In this document: in pieces, positions 1 through 5,997 of the stretch
Layout of the letters: the number at the start of each line of letters is the position of its first letter
Numbering within the stretch: position 1 is the stretch's first letter
NCBI GenBank assembly: GCA_003141915.1
Contig: PLNY01000282.1
Location: 1,474 to 7,470 of the forward strand
Source: Anaerolineae bacterium
GTDB lineage: Bacteria > Chloroflexota > Anaerolineae > Anaerolineales > Villigracilaceae
Reading direction: 5' to 3'
Length of the DNA stretch: 5,997 nt
Position numbers and translations under genes: made by a program
The notes under the pieces: generated by a model
Told to the model about the DNA's origin: nothing
Database searches by the model: none
Seen by the model: the letters and a program-made list of their open reading frames with translations, nothing else

Positions 1-1205
1 CCGTTTCCCAAACGTTGGATCGTTTAAAGAGTGCCCAGCGTCCTGTTATCCTTGCCGGAACCGGAGTTCGACTCGCAGGTGCAGTAGATATTTTCAATGA
101 AGTCGTTCATAAACTTGGCATCCCAGTCACTACTGGGTGGACGCACGATCTGATTGCTTCAGATGATCCCGTTTTCTGTGGCCGTCCCGGGACAATCGGC
201 ACACGCCCCGGCAACTTTACAGTTCAAAATTCGGATGTCCTTCTTGTTCTTGGCAGTCGCCTCAACGTCCGCCAGACTGGATATACGTTCAACTCTTTTG
301 CGCGCGCCGCCTATAAAATTTGGGTGGATATTGATCCCGCAGAATTGCACCGCCCCACGATCCAACCGGACATGCCTATCACGGCAGATGCAAAAGAATT
401 CTTGTTGGAAATGAATCGTCAACTTAGCAATGGTGAATGGGATGCCGGCAAACACGCAAACTGGCTTGCCTGGTGCAAAGAACGACAAGCGCGTTATCCT
501 GCCGTGTTGCCAAAGCATCGAACATTCAATGGAAAGATCAATCCATATCATTTTATGGAAATCCTGTTCGATCAACTCAACAAAGACGATGTTGTTGTAA
601 CCGGTAATGCCAGTGCTTGTATTGTTCCTTTTCAAGTTGCGAAACTTAAACTCGGTCAGCGGCTCTTTTCCAATTCGGGTTCAGCCTCCATGGGATACGA
701 CCTGCCTGCCGCAATTGGTGCGGCGGTTGCACGGGAAGGCAAACGCGTCATTTGTCTCGCAGGCGATGGCAGCTTACAACTCAATATTCAAGAACTGCAA
801 ACTCTGGCAGGAAACAAACTTCCCGTCAAACTTTTTGTCTTGAACAACAACGGCTATCTCTCCATTCGCACTTCTCAAAAGGGTTTCTTCGGTTCGACGG
901 TTGGCGAAAGTCCAGCATCGGGAGTGTTCTTTCCAAATTTCGAGGAGCTTGCTAAAGCATACAAGCTCGCCTTCGTCAGGCTAGACATGCAGAATTTCGC
1001 ATTGCCTTTGCAAAAAGTCTTAGATGCGCCCGGCGCGGTATTTTGCGAAGTCATGCTGGATCCAGAACAAGGCTTCGAGCCGCGTCAAAGTTCGCGCCAG
1101 CTACCGGACGGCCGAATCGTTTCGGCCCCTCTTGAAGACATGTTTCCTTTCCTTGAACACGAAGAATTGCTTGACAATTTGATTATTCCCTCGTGGGACG
1201 AGTAA
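1..1205 (+). CDS. Thiamine-diphosphate enzyme of the acetolactate synthase family, 5' end outside window
   Basis: The frame is open to the left edge (first full codon at 3), so the TTG at 15 is almost certainly an internal Leu codon. About 400 residues are visible against roughly 550-600 for the family. The N-terminal pyrimidine-binding domain with the catalytic Glu is therefore missing from view. The visible part starts at the central domain (RPVILAGTGVRLAGA, about nt 39-83) and continues into the C-terminal ThDP-binding domain. There the motif GDG (nt 762-770), 24 residues, then NNN (843-851) is intact and should bind Mg and diphosphate. The family joins or decarboxylates 2-keto acids such as pyruvate. 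The segment after NNN reads GYLSIRTSQKGFFG rather than the GMVRQWQ-type stretch of true biosynthetic acetolactate synthases, and no regulatory-subunit gene follows. I infer a specialised enzyme of sugar or glycan metabolism, possibly like YerE, which adds a two-carbon unit to a keto-sugar. The family assignment is firm; the substrate is unknown. Confidence 0.9.
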   Translation, partial: VSQTLDRLKSAQRPVILAGTGVRLAGAVDIFNEVVHKLGIPVTTGWTHDLIASDDPVFCGRPGTIGTRPGNFTVQNSDVLLVLGSRLNVRQTGYTFNSFARAAYKIWVDIDPAELHRPTIQPDMPITADAKEFLLEMNRQLSNGEWDAGKHANWLAWCKERQARYPAVLPKHRTFNGKINPYHFMEILFDQLNKDDVVVTGNASACIVPFQVAKLKLGQRLFSNSGSASMGYDLPAAIGAAVAREGKRVICLAGDGSLQLNIQELQTLAGNKLPVKLFVLNNNGYLSIRTSQKGFFGSTVGESPASGVFFPNFEELAKAYKLAFVRLDMQNFALPLQKVLDAPGAVFCEVMLDPEQGFEPRQSSRQLPDGRIVSAPLEDMFPFLEHEELLDNLIIPSWDE

Positions 1206-1227
1206 TTGCCTTTTCATGACTGATAAG

Positions 1228-1254
1228 TTGAAAACACATAGGCTGGTATAAAAT
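1228..1254 (+). promoter_or_regulatory. Possible sigma-70-type promoter upstream of the NeuB-like gene
   Basis: A TTGAAA (1228-1233) stands 15 bp before TAAAAT (1249-1254). Read another way, TGG-TATAAA at 1244-1252 resembles an extended -10 element that would need little help from a -35. It sits in the 125-bp gap after the ThDP enzyme, the longest gap between same-strand genes in this window, about 75-100 bp before the chosen start at 1331. The spacing is not ideal, AT-rich matches like this arise by chance, and the gap could simply be transcribed through from upstream. Confidence 0.3.
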
Positions 1255-1312
1255 AGAGGCATGGATTATCTGAAACAACGTTTTTTTGATCAGAATGCAA
1301 GCGCTTTTGTCC

Positions 1313-1320
1313 AAAGGAGA
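1313..1320 (+). promoter_or_regulatory. Ribosome binding site that decides the start of the NeuB-like gene
   Basis: AAAGGAGA lies 10 bp before the ATG at 1331 and is the best Shine-Dalgarno match in the window. The reading frame stays open upstream to a TTG at 1286 and an ATG at 1295. Those starts lack a comparable site and would add residues with no counterpart at the NeuB N-terminus. The ATG at 1331 puts the conserved E-I-x-x-N-H-x-G motif at residues 14-21, as expected for the family. Confidence 0.75.
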
Positions 1321-1330
1321 TGGTGAAACT

Positions 1331-2413
1331 ATGATTAATCGCGATGTTTTCGAAGACCTCTTTGTGCTTGAAATTGCCAACAATCACTGGGGTGATGTAA
1401 ACCGTGGCTTGCGCATCATCAAGGAATTTGGGACAGTTGCCCGCTATAACGATGTGCGCACCGCTATTAAACTGCAGCTCCGCGATGTGGATACATTCAT
1501 TCACAAGGATTTTCTTGATCGCAATGATATTCGCTACGTCCAGAAAACACTGGATACGCGTCTGAGCCGCGAAGATACGGCAATGCTTGTCGAAGCGGTG
1601 CGCAACGCTAATTGTGTACGTGTGGCTACGCCATTCGATGAAAAATCAGTGGAATTATGCGTGGAGCTAGGTATTGAGATCATCAAAGTTGCCAGTTCAG
1701 ATGTTACCGATTGGCCCCTGCTTGAAAAAATCGCAAAGACGCGTAAACCGGTGATCATATCAACTGGTGGAACATCTCTTAACGATATAGATAACATAGT
1801 TTTGTTCTTCGAGCACCGCAATATCCCGCTCGCAATTAACCATTGCGTTTCCATCTACCCATGCGAGGATGCCGATTTACAACTCAATCAAATTGACTTT
1901 CTGAAGCAACGCTACCCCGACCACGTGATTGGCCTTTCGACGCATGAATACCACGATTGGCGCTCGTCGATCATAATCGCTTATGCAAAAGGGGCAAGGA
2001 CTTTCGAACGTCACGTCGACATCAAAACTGCGGATAAACCGTTCTCACCATACTGTTCCACTCCCGAACAAATTGCTGAATGGTTCCACGCCTTCAACAA
2101 AGCCCGCGAGATGTGCGGCGCTCCCAGAACCGAAAAGGCTCCATCCACGAAGAAAGAAACCGATTATCTCATCACCCTTGTGCGGGGCGTTTACGCACGG
2201 CAGGATCTGCCTGCCGGCCATGTTTTAACGGCCGACGATTATTATCTAGCCATTCCGCTTCAAAAAGGGCAGCTTTCCTGCCGCGAACTGCTCAACGATC
2301 AAGTGCTGGCTGCCGAGTGCAAGCAGGATGCGCCTTTGATGGTGGAGATGGTCGAAAGCTTATATAATCGCGATGAAACTTTAAAGAAATATTTATATGA
2401 ACGCGGTCTGTAA
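1331..2413 (+). CDS. NeuB/SpsE-type nonulosonic-acid synthase homologue with C-terminal SAF domain
   Basis: The 360-residue protein has the full length and domain order of the sialic-acid synthase family, which condenses phosphoenolpyruvate with an N-acyl-hexosamine to give a nine-carbon sugar acid in the cytoplasm. The TIM-barrel landmarks are in order: LEIANNHWGD (13-22, for EIGxNHxG), IKLQ (46-49, for VKFQ), ATPFD, IIKVASSDVTDWPLL, PVIISTGG, INHCVSIYPC, VIGLSTHEYH and FERHVDI (225-231). An antifreeze-like SAF domain follows from about residue 283 (RGVYARQDLPAGHVLTADD). The His of ERH (228) matches one metal ligand of characterised NeuB. The later P-D-H segment that supplies the second His is replaced by KPFSPYCSTPEQ (236-247). 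This is therefore a divergent subfamily whose product cannot be named. No CMP-sugar synthetase is visible nearby. It ends 21 bp before the next gene and probably shares its transcript. Confidence 0.88.
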   Translation: MINRDVFEDLFVLEIANNHWGDVNRGLRIIKEFGTVARYNDVRTAIKLQLRDVDTFIHKDFLDRNDIRYVQKTLDTRLSREDTAMLVEAVRNANCVRVATPFDEKSVELCVELGIEIIKVASSDVTDWPLLEKIAKTRKPVIISTGGTSLNDIDNIVLFFEHRNIPLAINHCVSIYPCEDADLQLNQIDFLKQRYPDHVIGLSTHEYHDWRSSIIIAYAKGARTFERHVDIKTADKPFSPYCSTPEQIAEWFHAFNKAREMCGAPRTEKAPSTKKETDYLITLVRGVYARQDLPAGHVLTADDYYLAIPLQKGQLSCRELLNDQVLAAECKQDAPLMVEMVESLYNRDETLKKYLYERGL

Positions 2414-2421
2414 ATCTTCGG

Positions 2422-2428
2422 AAAGAGG
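2422..2428 (+). promoter_or_regulatory. Ribosome binding site of the GtrB-like glycosyltransferase
   Basis: AAAGAGG lies 6 bp before the ATG at 2435, inside the 21-bp gap after the NeuB-like stop codon. It supports this start and an operonic arrangement of the two genes. Confidence 0.6.
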
Positions 2429-2434
2429 CGCGGC

Positions 2435-3361
2435 ATGAAACGCATTAGCATCGTCACCCCCTGCTTCAATGAAGAAGAAAACGTCAAGGAACTTTATGAA
2501 CGTATCAGAAAAGTGATGGCGGGTTTTAATTACAAGTATGAGCATATCTTTATCGACAACGCCTCTACGGATCACACCGTTGAACTCCTGCGCGGGCTGG
2601 CCGCGCAGGATAAACGCGTCAAGGTGATCATTAACACGCGCAATTTCGGCCATATCCGTTCACCGTACTATGGACTTTTGCAGGCGCAAGGCGACATCGT
2701 TATTGTCCTTGCTTCTGATTTGCAGGACCCTCCTGAACGAATTTCAGATTTCATACGAAAATGGGAGGATGGATATAAAGTAGTTATTGGAGTGAAGGCC
2801 AGCAGTCAAGAATCGAGCCTCTTTTATTATTTACGATCATTATATTATCGGATGTTAGGCAGCTTGTCAGATGTACATCTTATCGACAACTTCACTGGAT
2901 TTGGCTTGTACGATAAAAAAGTAATCGAAATATTACGCCAGTTCAATGATCCCTATCCTTATTTCCGCGGCTTAATTGCCGACATTGGTTTCGATATCGC
3001 CGAGATCAAGTTCGATCAGCCTCGCCGCAAGCGTGGGATCAGCAAAAACAATTTCTACACACTATATGATACGGCAATGCTCGGCATAGTCAGCTATACC
3101 AAAGTTCCTCTGCGGCTAGCGGCTATGTTTGGGTTTTTATCTGCGGCGATCAGCTTTGGCGTGGGATTAATTTACCTCATTTACAAATTGATGGATTGGC
3201 AAAATTTTTCGCTTGGTTTGGCTCCCGTTATCATTGGGTTGTTCTTCCTCGGCTCAGTGCAGTTATTCTTCTTGGGCATCATTGGCGAATATATCGGCTC
3301 GATCTATACATTGACCGTACGCCGTCCATTGGTCATTGAAAAAGAACGCATCAATTTTTAG
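2435..3361 (+). CDS. GtrB/ArnC/DPM1-type polyprenyl-phosphate glycosyltransferase (GT2, two C-terminal membrane helices)
   Basis: This 308-residue protein has the usual length and layout of enzymes that move a sugar from a nucleotide donor to polyprenyl phosphate on the cytoplasmic membrane face. The GT-A domain opens with ISIVTPCFNEEENV (4-17). It continues with DNASTD (41-46), RNFG (69-72), SDLQDPPE (94-101), FRGL (177-180) and the basic RRKRGISKNNF segment (197-207). Two hydrophobic helices follow at about 226-250 and 262-285. The tail GEYIGSIYTLTVRRP (284-298) is typical of the GtrB group. The acceptor-loading role is inferred from the family; the sugar is unknown. The usual D-A-D-L-Q metal-site motif reads A-S-D-L-Q here, so the first Asp is absent. 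GC content drops from 67/120 at 2581-2700 to 46/120 at 2761-2880 (hand count) with the frame intact. It is 21 bp downstream of the NeuB homologue and upstream of a GT-C-like protein that could use its product. Confidence 0.9.
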   Translation: MKRISIVTPCFNEEENVKELYERIRKVMAGFNYKYEHIFIDNASTDHTVELLRGLAAQDKRVKVIINTRNFGHIRSPYYGLLQAQGDIVIVLASDLQDPPERISDFIRKWEDGYKVVIGVKASSQESSLFYYLRSLYYRMLGSLSDVHLIDNFTGFGLYDKKVIEILRQFNDPYPYFRGLIADIGFDIAEIKFDQPRRKRGISKNNFYTLYDTAMLGIVSYTKVPLRLAAMFGFLSAAISFGVGLIYLIYKLMDWQNFSLGLAPVIIGLFFLGSVQLFFLGIIGEYIGSIYTLTVRRPLVIEKERINF

Positions 3362-3397
3362 CTGTGTCCACAACTCCATCTCTTATTGCAATAGTCC

Positions 3398-3421
3398 CGT
3401 TTGATTTTTCTAGGTCAAACG
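3398..3421. repeat. 7-bp inverted repeat in the 115-bp gap before the GT-C-like gene
   Basis: CGTTTGA (3398-3404) and TCAAACG (3415-3421) are perfect inverted copies around a 10-bp centre. No run of T follows on either strand, so this is not a standard intrinsic terminator. It could be an operator half-site pair or an RNA hairpin between the two genes. A 7-bp match of this kind can also occur by chance. No convincing promoter is visible in the gap. Confidence 0.3.
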
Positions 3422-3476
3422 TGTTACCCGCATACTCATCAACTAAAACTCTGTATTCCGGCGGAATGAAGACATA

Positions 3477-5573
3477 ATGCTGAACAGTTTTACACTACAA
3501 GACATCCTTGGCTGTTTAGTGGCCTGCCTGCTTTTCGCTCTTATCTTCGTTGCGCCGGGTTATACCATCGGATGGCTCTTGGATCTATTCGACTTTACGC
3601 GCCGCTCATTCCCTGCGCGCTTTGTCATCGCCATCGTTCTTTCTACGGCAGTTAGTCCAATTATTATATTTTTGGTTTACCATTTTTCCTCAGCAGAAAT
3701 AACGATCTCTCTACTTTTATTGATTGGAATTGCATTTGCAATCGTCTTAATAAGGACAAAACAAGTTTCTATTACAGGAGAATCAAAAGGCCTTTATCGA
3801 ACCGCCCTTCTTGTTGCCGTTGGATGGACTATCCTTTCCATTCTCTTTATTGTTGACATTCAATGGGGCAACCGCCTCTACTACAATAATATTTCTTATG
3901 ATTTCACAACCCGTGTAGCGATCATCAATGCCATAACACGGACCGGCGTCCCGCCCATCAATCCCAGTTATTATCCCGGTCATTCCATTCGCTTAACCTA
4001 TCTTTATTATTTCTGGTACATCCCTTGCAGTATCGTGGCGCAAATCGGCTCATCATTAATTAACGGCTATACAGCCATGATCGCAAGCGTGGCCTGGTGC
4101 GGTCTGGCCCTGATGGCTACCATCGCCCTCTATCTCCGTCTAAGAAGCCCTCAAAGCAACACAAAAATCTGGAAGTCCTCCCTGCTTGGAATTAGCTTAT
4201 TGCTTGTCAGCGGATTCGATTTCATCCCGGCCCTAACCGAGATGATCATGACGCGACTCGCTACTGGCGGCGCGTATCCCGACGGCGATATTGAACACTG
4301 GAATGAACAAATCACAGCGTGGATCGGATCCGTTTCGTGGGCGCCGCATCACGTCGCGGCGCTGATTGCGTGTTTGGCCGGTGTGATGCTGATTCATTCC
4401 GTACGAAGCCAAAATGCATCCAAACAAATTAAAGCCGGGGTTGTTGCTGGACTTGCGTTTGCATCCGCAGTTGGATTGTCCATTTATGTCACATTGGTTT
4501 TTATGCTTTTTTGGGGATTATGGATGATCCTTCTATTTTTCCGAAACGAACGCCGGCTTAGCCTGCTTATGGGATTAGTGGGAATCATTGCTCTAATAAC
4601 AGCGAGTCCGTTTCTCGTTGAATTGACCGGCGGAAACAATTCGGCTTCATTTGGAATCCCAATCACGCTCTCGGTGCGGGCCTTTGTTCCGGTTCTTTTA
4701 TTTCTATCGAACTATCCGCCCGCCCTTCTTCATTGGATCTTTTTGCTCGTGCTTCCATTAAATTATTTATTGGAGCTGGGTTTCTTTTTTGTCACAGGCA
4801 TATTATGGATTAAGCAGCAGAAGGATTCCTGGAAACAAAATCCGTTTTACTTTTCGGAAATCATTTTGCTTGCCGTGACAATATTCATAGGATCGTTTGT
4901 TCAATCCACAACCATTGCAAGCAATGACCTGGGCTGGCGCGCCTGGCTACCGGGGCAATTCATTTTATTGATTTGGAGCGTGGATGTTATCAACAAGTTG
5001 TTTCCAAACGGCTGTAGAAAATTAGAAAGAAATTCAGCATCGGCGCGAATATTCCGTCAATTAAGAATATTCGCCATTATCGGCTTAATGACCACAGTCA
5101 CAGATGTTATTCTCTTGCGAACCTGGCCCATGCTTGTAGATGCAGGTGTTACCGGCTTTCCAAGCAGTCTTAGCCCTGATACTCAATTGGGCAAAAGGAC
5201 CTTCGCAGCAAGATTAGCTTATGACTACATCAACCTTCACACACCGGAAAATATTCTCATTCAGGACAACCCGACCGATCCGTTAAACCGCCCCATCGGG
5301 TTATATGCAGACCGCGCCATGGCGATTTCGGGCCATACAGCATTCGGCGTATCAATGCAGGATTTTAATAGCCGGACCGATTCGGTTGCAAAGATATTTG
5401 CATTCAGCGCGAACTGGGCTGAAATAAATCAAACGTGCGCCGCAAACAACATCAACATAATTATCGCGACAGACCTTGACCCCCTATGGAAAGACCTGCC
5501 CATCTTAGAGCAACAACGAAATCCAATTTATCAGAATCAATATTATGCGGTCTTCCAATGCGAAAATCAATGA
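3477..5573 (+). CDS. Large multi-spanning membrane protein, probable GT-C-type glycosyltransferase
   Basis: The 698-residue protein has roughly a dozen or more hydrophobic helices from about residue 11 to 547, then a soluble C-terminal part of about 150 residues, probably outside the membrane. The first large loop (127-180) holds YDFTTRVAIINAI, GVPPINPSYYPG and LTYLYYFWYI. This resembles the acidic, Pro-rich first outer loop of GT-C enzymes, which transfer sugars from polyprenyl-phosphate donors. Further landmarks are SWAPHH (287-292) and SNDLGWRAWLPG (482-493). The C-terminal part holds RPIGLYADRAMAISG (605-619) and a possible alpha/beta element, NINIIIATD (658-666). The ATG at 3477 is preceded by only a weak ribosome binding site (GAAG at 3468-3471). 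A short upstream frame ends in a TAATG overlap with it, so the start is less certain than for its neighbours. Context fits use of the lipid-linked sugar made by the preceding gene. Its stop overlaps the facing gene by 7 bp. The GT-C fold is likely; donor, acceptor and activity are unproven, and another polytopic lipid-glycan enzyme is possible. Confidence 0.75.
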   Translation: MLNSFTLQDILGCLVACLLFALIFVAPGYTIGWLLDLFDFTRRSFPARFVIAIVLSTAVSPIIIFLVYHFSSAEITISLLLLIGIAFAIVLIRTKQVSITGESKGLYRTALLVAVGWTILSILFIVDIQWGNRLYYNNISYDFTTRVAIINAITRTGVPPINPSYYPGHSIRLTYLYYFWYIPCSIVAQIGSSLINGYTAMIASVAWCGLALMATIALYLRLRSPQSNTKIWKSSLLGISLLLVSGFDFIPALTEMIMTRLATGGAYPDGDIEHWNEQITAWIGSVSWAPHHVAALIACLAGVMLIHSVRSQNASKQIKAGVVAGLAFASAVGLSIYVTLVFMLFWGLWMILLFFRNERRLSLLMGLVGIIALITASPFLVELTGGNNSASFGIPITLSVRAFVPVLLFLSNYPPALLHWIFLLVLPLNYLLELGFFFVTGILWIKQQKDSWKQNPFYFSEIILLAVTIFIGSFVQSTTIASNDLGWRAWLPGQFILLIWSVDVINKLFPNGCRKLERNSASARIFRQLRIFAIIGLMTTVTDVILLRTWPMLVDAGVTGFPSSLSPDTQLGKRTFAARLAYDYINLHTPENILIQDNPTDPLNRPIGLYADRAMAISGHTAFGVSMQDFNSRTDSVAKIFAFSANWAEINQTCAANNINIIIATDLDPLWKDLPILEQQRNPIYQNQYYAVFQCENQ

Positions 5574-5997
5574 TGAAGAACAAGCCCGTACTTCCACAAG
5601 AACTGAAATATCGGATTAAATAAATTACCGACTTTGGTGTTCCATTCGCCTGAACGAGGAATAGAAAGACTTCCCCAATCGTCAGCGATGAGCGTTTGGG
5701 GATGATCGAACTCAGGCACAAAATCAACGTTGGTTGGCGGGGGATGCTGGAAATATTGATCGAACGTAATCGCTGAAAGGAAGGGCAAGTCATAATAGCG
5801 CACGGTTCGAACGATTGACCGGTTTATCTCATAGACCGGGGTCAGAGCGCCTACAAGCAGCATAAAAGCTAATGACACTTTTATTAATGCGTTCTTGCCT
5901 GTTATTAAAAATCGGCCACATCCGAGCATAAGGATGTAAAGCGCCGGGATCGTCGTACGCATCATAAAGTCCCAGCTTCCACCCAGGCTCACAAACG
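5567..5997 (-). CDS. C-terminal end of a second multi-spanning membrane protein, 5' end outside window
   Basis: The frame runs leftward from the right edge to a TGA at 5567-5569. About 142 residues are visible. The GTG near 5992 is probably an internal Val because the frame stays open past it. The fragment starts with GGSWDFMMRTTIPAL, then has two hydrophobic helices (about residues 14-32 and 36-54 of the fragment), then a hydrophilic tail of about 85 residues ending in PIFQFLWKYGLVLHH. Its D-F-x2-R-x3-P motif (nt 5945-5971) matches D-L-x2-R-x3-P in the facing gene (nt 4926-4952), also at the start of a hydrophobic helix near the end of the membrane part. I infer that it is a relative of the neighbouring GT-C-like protein with a different, shorter tail. 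It faces the plus-strand gene tail to tail, so it belongs to another transcript. Function is unknown beyond probable glycan-related membrane enzyme. Confidence 0.7.
   Translation of the reverse strand, partial: FVSLGGSWDFMMRTTIPALYILMLGCGRFLITGKNALIKVSLAFMLLVGALTPVYEINRSIVRTVRYYDLPFLSAITFDQYFQHPPPTNVDFVPEFDHPQTLIADDWGSLSIPRSGEWNTKVGNLFNPIFQFLWKYGLVLHH

Noticed and set aside
15..17. TTG at 15 as the start of the ThDP enzyme
   Set aside because: The frame is open to the left edge and the visible protein starts in the central domain of a three-domain family, so this is a truncated gene and the TTG codes for an internal Leu.
159..635. 158-codon minus-strand ORF inside the ThDP enzyme
   Set aside because: It lies wholly opposite a clearly recognised gene and has no recognisable domain; it is a shadow frame.
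1286..1330. N-terminal extension of the NeuB-like protein from the TTG at 1286 or ATG at 1295
   Set aside because: The extra residues do not match the family's N-terminus, and the strong ribosome binding site at 1313-1320 points to the ATG at 1331.
3364..3477. 37-codon plus-strand ORF with a GTG start in the gap
   Set aside because: It has no ribosome binding site and no recognisable similarity, and a frame this short is open by chance fairly often.
3351..3494. Minus-strand open frame across the same gap, with a protein-like composition (for example YVFIPPEYRVLVDEY)
   Set aside because: It has no start codon before the upstream stop at 3495-3497 and overlaps both neighbours. It could be a gene remnant, but about 47 open codons is not rare by chance.
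5555..5610. Bidirectional terminator between the convergent genes
   Set aside because: The coding regions overlap by 7 bp and I find no GC-rich hairpin followed by a T-run on either strand.
5461..5793. 110-codon minus-strand ORF over the convergent junction
   Set aside because: It overlaps the minus-strand membrane protein in another frame and the end of the plus-strand gene, and has no family features.
1..5997. Mobile element, CRISPR array, tRNA or phage-defence genes
   Set aside because: No transposase or integrase motifs, direct-repeat arrays, tRNA-like folds or defence-type domains were seen; all gene-length frames fit glycan metabolism or membrane proteins.

Overview
The window reads as a bacterial surface-polysaccharide or glycan-assembly region. 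It has four plus-strand genes followed by one minus-strand gene cut off by the right edge. Base composition is moderate, start sites carry Shine-Dalgarno-like motifs, and no rRNA, tRNA, CRISPR array or recognisable mobile element is visible. The lineage cannot be fixed from this sequence. The large GT-C-type membrane proteins would fit Chloroflexota (Anaerolineae-like) or another glycan-rich environmental bacterium, but that is a weak impression.

Layout. Positions 1-1205 hold the 3' two thirds of a three-domain thiamine-diphosphate (ThDP) enzyme of the acetolactate synthase family; its N-terminal domain lies left of the window. A 125-bp gap with a possible promoter and a strong ribosome binding site leads to a NeuB/SpsE-type nonulosonic-acid synthase homologue at 1331-2413. 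Only 21 bp later comes a GtrB/ArnC/DPM1-type membrane-anchored family-2 glycosyltransferase (2435-3361). After 115 bp comes a 698-residue multi-spanning GT-C-type membrane protein (3477-5573). The last gene (5567 to the right edge) is on the minus strand and overlaps the stop of the previous gene by 7 bp, tail to tail. It is the C-terminal end of a second multi-spanning membrane protein that shares a short D-[FL]-x2-R-x3-P motif with its neighbour.

How the genes may work together (inference). The NeuB homologue, and perhaps the ThDP enzyme, would make or modify an unusual sugar acid or branched sugar in the cytoplasm. The GtrB-like enzyme would load a sugar onto polyprenyl phosphate. One or both GT-C-like proteins would transfer lipid-linked sugar on the outer face of the membrane. 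No flippase, polymerase or nucleotidyltransferase is inside the window, so the pathway is incomplete here. I see no clear evidence of a wholly new system. The points most worth checking are the variant metal-site region of the NeuB homologue, the ThDP enzyme beside it, and the convergent GT-C-like pair.
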